43,594 nucleotides of DNA from JAISFI01 sp031553775 (GTDB lineage Bacteria > Bacteroidota > Bacteroidia > Bacteroidales > Azobacteroidaceae). The translations under genes and the position numbers were made by a program. Below are positions 27,155-34,893 of this stretch, one piece after another (positions within the stretch are counted from its first letter, which is position 1; every line of letters begins with the position of its first letter). Under the pieces are notes generated by a model. It was given only the letters and a program-made list of their open reading frames with translations. It did not search any database and was not told the DNA's origin. Location of the stretch: NCBI GenBank assembly GCA_031553775.1, contig JAVBLA010000046.1, positions 1-43,594 on the forward strand, in the 5' to 3' direction.

Positions 27155-28105
27155 ATGGAATACGTAGGCATTCAGTCGCAGATCCGGAGAAATAATCTCA
27201 GGTCTACCGTATTATTGATTTTGTTTCCCTGCCTCGTCATTGCCTTAACCTGGCTGTTTTTTTTCGCTCTGGTCCATCTCAGTGAAATGGAATCGGCCAG
27301 GAATGGAATCTCAACCTCTTATGATAAATTGGAGGTTATCAATGCAATGGCCATCCCTGTGATCCCTTGGGTGATCGCCGCTTGTGCCATATGGTTTTTG
27401 ATTGCTTATTTTATCAATACTTCCATGATTAAAAGTGCCACACAGGCACATTCGCTCAGCCGGAAAGAGAATATGCGGGTGTATAACCTGGTGGAAAATC
27501 TCTGCATCTCCAGTGGAATGAAAATGCCGAAACTCAACGTGGTGGAAGACAGTTCTCTGAATGCTTTTGCCAGTGGCATCAACGATAAAACTTATACCGT
27601 AACACTAACGCGCGGCATTATCAATAAACTTACTGATGACGAACTGGAAGGCGTGATCGCCCATGAGTTGTCGCATATCCGGAACAGAGATGTACGTCTC
27701 CTGATCGTTTCCATCGTTTTTGTAGGGATTTTTGCTTTTATTGCCCAGTTGTTACTGCGTACATTACTTGGAAGCAGGCGGAATAACAAGGGAATGGCCT
27801 TGGTACTGATTGCTATGGTACTTGCCGCTTTGGGTTATTTGCTCACCTCCCTGATGCGTTTTGCCATTTCCCGGAAAAGGGAGTTCATGGCAGATGCAGG
27901 AGCAGCCGGGATGACGAAAAATCCTTTGGCCCTGGCTTCGGCTTTGCGTAAGATATCGGGAGATTATAAGATCGATTCGGTAACGAGAGATGATGTGGCT
28001 CAGTTGTTTATAGAACATTCTTCTAAAGCAAGCGGGTTTGCAGGTTCTTTGTTTGCTACACATCCGCCGATTAAAAAACGGATTGAGGTGTTGGAGCAGT
28101 TTTAA
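27155..28105 (+). CDS. htpX: M48 family zinc metalloprotease (HtpX-like)
   Basis: A 316-residue integral membrane protease. Two N-terminal helices (about 20-42 and 65-90) precede the catalytic domain. The zinc motif HELSH (170-174, in VIAHELSHIRNRD) holds the two histidines and the catalytic Glu, and the third ligand is in REFMADAGA (about 243). Two more helices follow the HExxH motif (about 180-235). HtpX clears misfolded membrane proteins. The length is a little over the E. coli protein. It closes the lemA operon and is followed by a clear terminator. Confidence 0.93.
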   Translation: MEYVGIQSQIRRNNLRSTVLLILFPCLVIALTWLFFFALVHLSEMESARNGISTSYDKLEVINAMAIPVIPWVIAACAIWFLIAYFINTSMIKSATQAHSLSRKENMRVYNLVENLCISSGMKMPKLNVVEDSSLNAFASGINDKTYTVTLTRGIINKLTDDELEGVIAHELSHIRNRDVRLLIVSIVFVGIFAFIAQLLLRTLLGSRRNNKGMALVLIAMVLAALGYLLTSLMRFAISRKREFMADAGAAGMTKNPLALASALRKISGDYKIDSVTRDDVAQLFIEHSSKASGFAGSLFATHPPIKKRIEVLEQF

Positions 28106-28113
28106 ATGGATTG

Positions 28114-28157
28114 GTGTGGTTTGTTATCAATAATCGACAACAAACCACACTTTTTTT
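28114..28157. terminator. Intrinsic terminator after htpX
   Basis: GTGTGGTTTGTT (28114-28125) pairs perfectly with AACAAACCACAC (28139-28150) around a 13-base loop, followed by TTTTTTT. It lies between the convergent htpX and MORN-protein genes and may serve both. Confidence 0.85.
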
Positions 28158-28192
28158 GTATTACAGCAGATTGTAATATCAAAACAGAATAT

Positions 28193-29950
28193 TTATTTCA
28201 TTATACCATTCTCCCAAACACCATCTTTCTTTTTCCCGTTGGAAAAATAATAAGTTCCTTTTCCATGAAACTTTAGATCCCTGAAGCCTCCTTCGTATCT
28301 CCATCCTTCATGACTGTAATATATTCCTTGCCCGGTAGCCTGGTCATTCATAAAATCACCGACATATTTATCTCCGTTGGCCCAAACATAAGTTCCTTTT
28401 CCTTGTTTCTTGCCGGAAGCATTCACATAACCGGAATATTGATTACCGTTATTGAAACGTTGGGTAACATATCGGGGTTCATCACTTACCACCGGAACCG
28501 GTTTAGGTGCAGGTTCTTCAATTTTTTCGGTTTTTTCTGGTTTTTCCACCTTGGGTACGGGTTCTTTAAGAACCTCTTTCGGCGTTTGTTTTGCGGGACT
28601 TTCAGGCTTTTCTGTTCGTGGTTCTTCTTGGGGTGCAGAGATATTAACAGGTTCTGCTGCCTCTTCCTTCACAATCATTTCAACAGGTTCGGTCTCTTCT
28701 TCCTGAACAATTTCTTCTGAGAGGTTCGCTTCATCATTATTCTCCGGGGCTGCAACAGTTTCAGCTATTTCAATAGTATCTTTTTCTACAGCTTCCCCAG
28801 AATCAGATGTTTGATTAATGAAATAATACAGCACCAGGCCAAATGCAACTACGATTAATAAGAAAGCCAATATGATAAGTATTTTTCCGGCTGATTGATT
28901 CTTTTGTTTCTTTACAGGTGGTGTAGGTTTTTCTTTAACAGGAGGTGCCTCTGGTATAGGATTTTGTGGAACTTCCGGACTTTCCGGAATCATGGGTTCT
29001 TCTGCAACGGGAGATTCCGGCAGGCTTTCCGGCTCCGGTTGATCAGGAGTAACCGGCTCGTCCTGATTGATGGATTTTTCAGCAGAATTTTCCTCAGGAA
29101 CAGGTATAGGATCAAGTATATCTTCCGGTTCATCATAGTTTTCAGGAACAACAGGTTCTTCGATTACTGTTGAAGTCTCCTGATTTTCAATCGGTTCCGG
29201 AGTTGAGACTTCGACCTCCTCCTGAGTTGATTCCTGTTGTTCATCAGGAGTTGAGATTTCGACTTCTTCCTGAGTTGATTCCTGTTGGTCAGGGGTTTCC
29301 TCCATAACCATATTTTCTATTTCTGAAGAAATTTCCGGCGTCGGGATTTTTTCAGTTTCAACAGTCTGGTCAACAGTTTCCTGTATTTCCGGAAGTGCTA
29401 TTTCTTCGGTTACAGCTATTTCGGGAGCAGCATCTTCCTGACTTTCTTCCTCTTCCGATGCATATAATTTCTTTTTGACCCTTCTTCTGATCCGAAGCAC
29501 TTTTTTTACAGCTTCATCCTCCGGATAATTTTTCTTTAACCTGGCCAGCAACTTATTTCCGGAAGAAAAATAGGCATCCGCATCTTCTTTATTTTCAGTA
29601 TCAAAATAATTTTCAGCAGCAGTCAGGATGCTCGTGCTATATTTGACGGACCAATCAAGAGACTGGATATCTTTTTCATACATTCTCCGGCATAGATCAT
29701 TTATCCGGCGATTATACGGGAGACTTTTACCCGGTTGTTCCTTTTCATCATAAAACTTAACAACCTGTTTGCATGCAGATATCAAACGTTTGATAGTAGT
29801 TTCGTTATCAGCATCCCCTTCTTCATATACAAGAATCATTGCATTTACATACGCAAGCAGGTTTTCTTCTTTTTCGACATCATTATTTGCTGTTTTCGCT
29901 TTATCTAAGAATGATAAAGCCTGGTGAATTTTTTCATTTTTGTCTTCCAT
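28193..29950 (-). CDS. MORN-repeat membrane protein with long acidic linker
   Basis: A 585-residue protein in three parts. Residues 1-165 are helical, TPR-like in look (KAKTANNDVEKEENLLAYVNA), with no signal peptide. Residues 166-355 are a low-complexity acidic linker rich in Glu, Pro, Thr and Val. One transmembrane helix (KILIILAFLLIVVAFGLVLYY, about 357-378) is followed by a second acidic/Pro-Lys linker. The C-terminus (about 492-585) has four MORN motifs (GNQYSGYVNASGKKQGKGTY; GDKYVGDFMNDQATGQGIYY; GWRYEGGFRDLKFHGKGTYY; KKKDGVWENG). The layout predicts the helical part inside and the MORN part outside the inner membrane. MORN repeats bind lipids or proteins in other systems; the role here is unknown. 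Confidence 0.8.
   Translation of the reverse strand: MEDKNEKIHQALSFLDKAKTANNDVEKEENLLAYVNAMILVYEEGDADNETTIKRLISACKQVVKFYDEKEQPGKSLPYNRRINDLCRRMYEKDIQSLDWSVKYSTSILTAAENYFDTENKEDADAYFSSGNKLLARLKKNYPEDEAVKKVLRIRRRVKKKLYASEEEESQEDAAPEIAVTEEIALPEIQETVDQTVETEKIPTPEISSEIENMVMEETPDQQESTQEEVEISTPDEQQESTQEEVEVSTPEPIENQETSTVIEEPVVPENYDEPEDILDPIPVPEENSAEKSINQDEPVTPDQPEPESLPESPVAEEPMIPESPEVPQNPIPEAPPVKEKPTPPVKKQKNQSAGKILIILAFLLIVVAFGLVLYYFINQTSDSGEAVEKDTIEIAETVAAPENNDEANLSEEIVQEEETEPVEMIVKEEAAEPVNISAPQEEPRTEKPESPAKQTPKEVLKEPVPKVEKPEKTEKIEEPAPKPVPVVSDEPRYVTQRFNNGNQYSGYVNASGKKQGKGTYVWANGDKYVGDFMNDQATGQGIYYSHEGWRYEGGFRDLKFHGKGTYYFSNGKKKDGVWENGIMK
29199..29294 (-). repeat. Two 48-bp direct repeats in the MORN-protein gene
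   Basis: Units at 29199-29246 and 29247-29294 are nearly identical at the DNA level and encode a repeated block around ESTQEEVE(I/V)STP. This is a likely slippage site that can change the length of the acidic linker by 16 residues. Confidence 0.75.
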
Positions 29951-30348
29951 AGCACAATGTATTTATGTTTAACAAATGATAGTGTACAAATATGAGAAAA
30001 ATCTTTATGATTATTCTATAAATGGGTAAAAATATTCATACGTTTATTTTAAAACACTCGCTTTCCTTAAGTCGTTTCCGGCTTCTTTTTCAAATATCTG
30101 TAAATCAAACTATCGTAAGGAAGCAATCAAATGATCTAAAATATCAGTCATAATATATTTCAAGTTTATAATATAATTTACACAACTATACTGATTTAAA
30201 TGAGTGAAATGCAAACAAATTTCTATGTTATATAGCATGAAAAAATAATTGTAGCATTTTTTTTATCACATGATTAAACTAAATGAAATCAGAACCATCT
30301 AACTTTTCGTGTGTTTTAATTACAACATTAACATAAAAGAAAACGATT
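29951..30348. other. Intergenic region holding a gene remnant
   Basis: About 400 bp, very A+T-rich. It carries a decayed mscS fragment (30044-30166). Near 30300 lies TAACTTTT, a weak promoter-like site for the Spy-like gene. The rest shows nothing I can name. Confidence 0.6.
30044..30166 (-). pseudogene. Decayed duplicate of the 3' end of mscS
   Basis: Read on the minus strand this encodes a 37-codon stretch, YIMTDILDHLIASLR, a TAG stop, then FDLQIFEKEAGNDLRKASVL-K and TAA. It aligns to the last 37 residues of the mscS gene at 30814-32106, with 29 of 37 positions identical by my count. A TAG replaces the Tyr codon of the intact gene, and no homology continues upstream of about 30166. The Spy-like gene lies between the remnant and the intact gene. 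Confidence 0.85.
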
Positions 30349-30726
30349 ATGAAATCAGTGGTAAAAAAAGTGTTCATGGTGATGTTTGCATCCCTGTTTG
30401 TTATTTCTCTAAGCGCTCAGGACGGAAAATCTAAAAAAACTCCTGAACAGATGGCCAGCCAGCAATCTGAAACAATGATCAAGCAATTGAATCTTACACC
30501 GGATCAGAGTACTAAGGTAAAGGAAATCAACCTGAATTATGCTCAGAAATTAGTTGATGCCAGGAAAGATAAAAACAAAGAAGAGATGAAAAGTTTGATA
30601 AAGGCCAAAGATGCTGAAATCAAGGCTGTTCTGACTAAAGACCAGTATAAACAATGGAGAGAATCCCAAAAAGCTACAGCTGAAAAAGCTCAGAAAAAAG
30701 GGGGTAAAAAAGCTAAAACAGAATAA
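30349..30726 (+). CDS. Spy/CpxP-like periplasmic protein
   Basis: A 125-residue exported protein with a signal peptide (ending ISLSAQ, about residue 24). The mature part is helical and holds the LTPDQ motif (LNLTPDQSTKVKEI, about 47-60) and a second copy, LTKDQYKQWRE (about 95-105). This is the twin LTxxQ pattern of Spy/CpxP proteins, which are ATP-independent periplasmic chaperones or stress sensors. The C-terminal 20 residues are strongly basic (EKAQKKGGKKAKTE), which is common in Bacteroidota members. The gene stands alone on the plus strand between minus-strand genes. Confidence 0.78.
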   Translation: MKSVVKKVFMVMFASLFVISLSAQDGKSKKTPEQMASQQSETMIKQLNLTPDQSTKVKEINLNYAQKLVDARKDKNKEEMKSLIKAKDAEIKAVLTKDQYKQWRESQKATAEKAQKKGGKKAKTE

Positions 30727-30748
30727 TAATTCGTTCTGAAATAGCATT

Positions 30749-30816
30749 AAAAGCTAAAATTAAATAGGATCGGGGTGATTGCCTGCGGATTTCCTTTTTA
30801 GTTTTAGCTTTTTTTA
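30749..30816. terminator. Possible bidirectional terminator between the Spy-like gene and mscS
   Basis: AAAAGCTAAAA (30749-30759) is the inverse complement of TTTTAGCTTTT (30802-30812), with T and A runs outside. The 42-base loop is long, so efficiency is uncertain. The right arm nearly touches the mscS stop codon at 30814. Confidence 0.5.
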
Positions 30817-32106
30817 TTTTGAGATACTCACTTTTCTCAAATCATTTCCAGCTTCCCGTTCAAATATCTGAAGGTCGAAATATCGTACGGAAGCGATCAG
30901 ATGATCAAAAATATCGGCCATAATATATTCGTATTCAACCCATTGGGTAGTATTGGTAAAAACATAAACTTCCAATGGAAGTCCATTTTCAGTGGGAGCC
31001 ATCTGTCTGACCATTAACGACATGTCTTTCCTGATTCCCGGGTGGTTAATAAGATACCATTCTATGTATTTACGGAAAAGGCCGGCATTGGTCAGATTCC
31101 GTCCGTTGACCGGAATACTTTTATCGGCTCCGATTTTTTTATTATGCAAGTCTATCTCTTTCTGCCGGTTATCTATATAAGCCGCAATACCCTGGATTCG
31201 TTTGAAATCGGTCAATTCATCTTCCCGGATATACCGGATGCTGTTTTGCTTGATAACAATGGAGCGCTTGATTCTCCTCCCGCCTGAATCCTGCATACCT
31301 CGCCAGTTCTGGAAAGAATCGGATATCAGGGCGTAAGTGGGAATGGTGGTAATGGTTTTGTCGAAGTTCTGTACCTTGACGGTGGTCAGTGTAATTTCCG
31401 CCACATCTCCGTCTGCTCCGTACTTGGGCATGGTGATCCAGTCTCCGATACGTACCATGTCGTTGGTGGTGACCTGCACACTGGCTACAAAACCCATAAT
31501 GACATCTTTGAACATCAGTAATAAAATAGCCGAAGCAGCACCCATGGCGGCAAAGAAAGTCACCGGCGATTTCCCGGTCAGAATAGAAAACACAACAACT
31601 ATTCCAAAAATAGAAAGAATGATCAGTATCACCTGCTGGTAACTTTGTATCGGCTTGTCCCGGAAGGCCGGCTTTTCCTTCAGGACATCGAAACCGGCTC
31701 TGATCAATGACATAATTCCCCAGATCACTATCAATACCAGGAATACATCCGTTAATTTACTCAAAGGAGAAATCCAGTTTCTGAATCCGGAAAAAACAAC
31801 CGGAATAGAATATTTGATAATACCGTAGGGTGCAATTAAAGCTAAATAATGCGGAAAACGCTCTTCTGCCAGGTGGTCAAAAAAAGTAATTTTGGTAATT
31901 TTTCCCAACTGGGAAAATATAAAATGCAAAATATGCCTGATAATATACTGTCCCAGATACACCAGGAGTATTACGATGCACAAAAGTAATATCAGATTCA
32001 GGTATCTGGCCCAATATTCCGAAACACCCCAGGAGGTAAGCAATTCATGTGTCCATCTGCTGATGGCATGTTCTGAAAATACCACTTCTTTTTGTATGTT
32101 GTCCAT
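30814..32106 (-). CDS. Mechanosensitive channel of the MscS family (YbdG/MscM-like)
   Basis: A 430-residue small-conductance mechanosensitive channel, which opens under membrane tension to release osmolytes. Five hydrophobic segments precede and include the pore region: for example YLNLILLLCIVILLVYLGQYII, LVLIVIWGIMSLI, VILIILSIFGIVVVFSIL and the TM3-like stretch FFAAMGAASAILLLMFKDVIMGFVA (about 185-210). The beta domain follows (VRIGDWITMPKYGADGDVAEI, then TIPTYALISDSFQNWRGM). The RIKRSIVIKQNSIRYI segment and the long C-terminal part resemble E. coli YbdG more than MscS. Its last 37 codons have a decayed copy at 30044-30166. Confidence 0.92.
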   Translation of the reverse strand: MDNIQKEVVFSEHAISRWTHELLTSWGVSEYWARYLNLILLLCIVILLVYLGQYIIRHILHFIFSQLGKITKITFFDHLAEERFPHYLALIAPYGIIKYSIPVVFSGFRNWISPLSKLTDVFLVLIVIWGIMSLIRAGFDVLKEKPAFRDKPIQSYQQVILIILSIFGIVVVFSILTGKSPVTFFAAMGAASAILLLMFKDVIMGFVASVQVTTNDMVRIGDWITMPKYGADGDVAEITLTTVKVQNFDKTITTIPTYALISDSFQNWRGMQDSGGRRIKRSIVIKQNSIRYIREDELTDFKRIQGIAAYIDNRQKEIDLHNKKIGADKSIPVNGRNLTNAGLFRKYIEWYLINHPGIRKDMSLMVRQMAPTENGLPLEVYVFTNTTQWVEYEYIMADIFDHLIASVRYFDLQIFEREAGNDLRKVSISK

Positions 32107-32121
32107 TTGCTGATTTTTTTA

Positions 32122-32152
32122 CAAAAATACAAATCTTTGAAACCTATTCAAT
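32122..32152 (-). promoter_or_regulatory. Promoter of mscS
   Basis: Minus strand ATTG (TTG at 32151-32149), a 19-bp spacer, then TATTTTTG (32129-32122), 15 bp before the ATG. Spacing and -7 box fit the Bacteroidota consensus. Confidence 0.7.
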
Positions 32153-32194
32153 AAAAAAACATATTTTCCTGCTTTTTGTTTCCGGTTTTTATTG

Positions 32195-32202
32195 TACTTT
32201 TG
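32195..32202 (+). promoter_or_regulatory. -7 promoter element of the TPP riboswitch / TonB receptor transcript
   Basis: TACTTTTG matches TAnnTTTG and lies 9 bp before the first pairing base of the riboswitch, just where the transcript should start. A TTTG at 32175-32178 is spaced by only 16 bp. Confidence 0.65.
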
Positions 32203-32210
32203 CACCTGAT

Positions 32211-32297
32211 ATCTTTAGGGGTGTCCGGAAATATGCTCCGGGCTGAGATTATACCCTTTGAACCTGAACCGGGTCATACCGGCGTAGGAATAAAGAT
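32211..32297 (+). ncRNA. TPP (THI-box) riboswitch aptamer
   Basis: The conserved thiamin pyrophosphate aptamer is plain: GGGGTG near the start, GGGCTGAGATTATACCC in the pyrimidine-binding arm, CCTTTGAACCTGAACCGGGT and the ATACCGGCGTAGGAA segment that binds the pyrophosphate. Stem P1 is ATCTTTA (32211-32217) with TAAAGAT (32291-32297). TPP binding normally lowers expression of the downstream gene, here the TonB receptor at 32478. Confidence 0.96.
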
Positions 32298-32324
32298 TGC
32301 CAGCCGGCGGCAGCTTTCCTTTTT
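32292..32324 (+). terminator. Possible expression platform of the TPP riboswitch
   Basis: AAAG..TTGCC can pair with GGCGG..CTTT around AGCC, followed by CCTTTTT. Its outer pairs overlap the 3' side of P1, which would be at odds with a simple off-switch, so the assignment is tentative. Confidence 0.35.
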
Positions 32325-32477
32325 GGTGTTCTATATATCTCAAAATCCCCTTTTTTGTTGAATCGGAAATTGTTAGGAATAAGACAGTTTTACTCATAAA
32401 AGTAAAACAAATTTAGTTGCCTTACCGGGAGTAAAATTGTCGGATCATTCAACGGTTTCGTAATTTATTATTAAACA

Positions 32478-34712
32478 ATGAAAAAGGTTTTTTTCACGCT
32501 GATATGCCTGTCAGCAGTATTTTTGTGTTTTTCGGAAGAACAGAAAGACAGTTTGAATCTCGTTCACCTGCAGGAAGTGCAGGTTATCTCCACCCGTGCT
32601 TCGGATAAAACGCCACTGAGTTATTCGGATCTGGATAAGTCTGATATTGAAAAAGAGAATTTCGGACAGGATATTCCTTACCTGCTCACGATTACTCCTT
32701 CGTTGGTTGCCACTTCAGATGCAGGAACAGGGATTGGTTACACGGGTTTCCGGATCAGGGGTACCGATGCCAACCGGATCAATATTACCGCGAATGGAAT
32801 TCCCCTGAACGATGCGGAATCGCATGGAATGTTCTGGGTCAATATTCCCGATTTTACCTCTTCCGTGCAGGATTTGCAGGTACAAAGAGGGGTGGGTACC
32901 TCTACTAACGGAGCCGGCGCATTCGGAGCCAGTATCAACCTGAAGACAGAAAAACTGCCTCCTTCTCCCTATGGAGAATTTAATGGTACTTATGGCTCTT
33001 TTAATACTTCTAAGGCTACTTTGAAACTTGGAACAGGACAGATCAGAGAGCATTGGGCGTTGGATGTGCGCTTATCGGATATCCGTTCCGACGGTTATAT
33101 CGACCGGGCTTCAACCAATCTGCAATCGTATTTTGCCCAATTGGGGTATTATAACGAAAATACCCTGCTGAAATTCATTGTTTTCGGCGGAAAAGAAAAA
33201 ACACATCATGCCTGGGACGGTGTGCCGGGAGATAGCCTGGAAACCAACAGAACTTATAATTCCTGTGGATTAATGGGTAAGGATGCCTCGGGAAAAGAGA
33301 TCTACTATGATAACCAGACCGATAATTATCTACAATCGAATTATCAGTTAAGTCTACTGCAATTGCTAAATCCTTTCCTGAAATTGAACATGGCATTGCA
33401 TTATACCCGGGGAGAAGGATATTATGAAGAATACAAAGGAGACGGGGGAGTCGCATTGAAAAAATATGGTCTTCAACCTTTTGTATATAAAGGAGATAGC
33501 GTTTTTGATAGTGATATTGTCAGGCAAAAACATTTAGATAATCACTTCGGGGGAATGATTTTTTCCCTGGATTATAACCGGAAGCAATGGAATGTTTCTT
33601 TGGGAGGAGGTGCTAACTATTACGACGGAAATCATTTCGGACGGGTAATCTGGGTGAAAAATTATGCCGGAGATGCCTGGTTTTTCCCGGAACATGAGTA
33701 TTATCGAAGCACAGGAAAAAAAGCCGATGGAAATATCTATCTGAAAGCAAATTATACTCTTTTCCGAAAGTTGAACCTTTATGCCGATATGCAATATCGT
33801 GCTATCGATTACCGGATTGAAGGTCAGAATGATACATACGATAAAAGAACACAAGCCATGCAAATCCTGGATGTTCATGAAAAGTTCGGTTTCTTTAATC
33901 CGAAAGCCGGGTTATTTTACAGGATCAATGCATCGAACGATGTCTTTGCCTCTTTCGCTGTAGGTCACCGGGAGCCGAACCGGAACAATTATACCGATGC
34001 AGAAGATAATAAGAATCCTGAACCCGAAACACTCTATGATTATGAAGTCGGCTACAGTTTCCGTCACCCTGTTTTCTCCGCCGGATTGAACCTGTATTAC
34101 ATGAAATACAAAGACCAACTGGTACTGACAGGAAATGTAAATGAAATAGGGGAGCCACTCACCTCTAATGTCCCCGACAGCTACCGGATGGGAGTGGAGC
34201 TTAGTCTCGGAACCCAAATAGCACCCTGGATCAGATGGGATGGAAGCCTTACCCTGAGCAAAAACGAAATAAAAAATTACACGGAATATGTAGAAGATTG
34301 GGAAACGGGAAATTACGAACCCAACTACCTGGGAACCACTGATATTTCCTTTTCTCCGGAAGTCCTGGCCAACAGCTTGTTTTCATTGAACTACGGCCCC
34401 TGGTCAGCCGGCCTGCAATCTAATTATGTAGGAAAACAATACATAGATAACTCGGAAAGCGAAGACCGGAAAATCAATCCGTATTTTGTCAGCAACCTCC
34501 GCTTAGGATACGCCTTTCATCCGAAAGGCCTCGAATCACTATCTTTCAATATCCTGATAAACAATCTCTTCAACGAAAAATATGAAACAAACGGATACGT
34601 CTGGTACACCTGGTATCAGGGAACCGGAGAAAACCGTACCAGAGGCAATGACCTTCGCTATTTTCCACAGGCGGGAACGAACATACTTGCTAATGTTACG
34701 GTGAAATTCTGA
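32478..34712 (+). CDS. TonB-dependent receptor, probable thiamin (or precursor) importer
   Basis: A 744-residue outer membrane receptor. A signal peptide (about 1-19) is followed by the plug domain (about 30-150, with LQEVQVISTRASDKTPLS as TonB-box region, FRIRGTDANRINITANGIPLND, and VQRGVGTSTNGAGAFGASINLKT). A 22-strand barrel fills the rest and ends in the aromatic C-terminus VTVKF. The plug and length fit classic vitamin/siderophore receptors rather than SusC (no N-terminal carboxypeptidase-like domain). The TPP riboswitch in its leader points to thiamin, TPP or a thiamin precursor as substrate; this is an inference from regulation. No thiamin biosynthesis gene follows; the next gene, galE, is convergent. 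Confidence 0.93.
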   Translation: MKKVFFTLICLSAVFLCFSEEQKDSLNLVHLQEVQVISTRASDKTPLSYSDLDKSDIEKENFGQDIPYLLTITPSLVATSDAGTGIGYTGFRIRGTDANRINITANGIPLNDAESHGMFWVNIPDFTSSVQDLQVQRGVGTSTNGAGAFGASINLKTEKLPPSPYGEFNGTYGSFNTSKATLKLGTGQIREHWALDVRLSDIRSDGYIDRASTNLQSYFAQLGYYNENTLLKFIVFGGKEKTHHAWDGVPGDSLETNRTYNSCGLMGKDASGKEIYYDNQTDNYLQSNYQLSLLQLLNPFLKLNMALHYTRGEGYYEEYKGDGGVALKKYGLQPFVYKGDSVFDSDIVRQKHLDNHFGGMIFSLDYNRKQWNVSLGGGANYYDGNHFGRVIWVKNYAGDAWFFPEHEYYRSTGKKADGNIYLKANYTLFRKLNLYADMQYRAIDYRIEGQNDTYDKRTQAMQILDVHEKFGFFNPKAGLFYRINASNDVFASFAVGHREPNRNNYTDAEDNKNPEPETLYDYEVGYSFRHPVFSAGLNLYYMKYKDQLVLTGNVNEIGEPLTSNVPDSYRMGVELSLGTQIAPWIRWDGSLTLSKNEIKNYTEYVEDWETGNYEPNYLGTTDISFSPEVLANSLFSLNYGPWSAGLQSNYVGKQYIDNSESEDRKINPYFVSNLRLGYAFHPKGLESLSFNILINNLFNEKYETNGYVWYTWYQGTGENRTRGNDLRYFPQAGTNILANVTVKF

Positions 34713-34713
34713 A

Positions 34714-34888
34714 AAAAACTAAAAACTAAAAGTTAAAAACTAAAAATCAGGAATTAACTTCCTAAATGACAGTAAAGATCCCAAAATCGAAAGAGATTTA
34801 AAAAAAGAAAAGAGCTAATGCCTCTATTTCCAGAAACACCAACCCTTAACTCTAATTTTTAGTTTTTAACTTTTAGTTTTTAGTTTTT
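34714..34888. repeat. Inverted repeat with 34-bp perfect arms at two convergent stop codons
   Basis: Arm 34714-34747 and arm 34855-34888 are exact inverse complements, separated by 107 bp. Each arm is a heptamer array of units like AAAACTA and AAAGTTA. The left arm starts 2 bp after the TonB receptor stop, and the right arm ends 6 bp before the galE stop. Confidence 0.88.
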
Positions 34889-34893
34889 AATTC

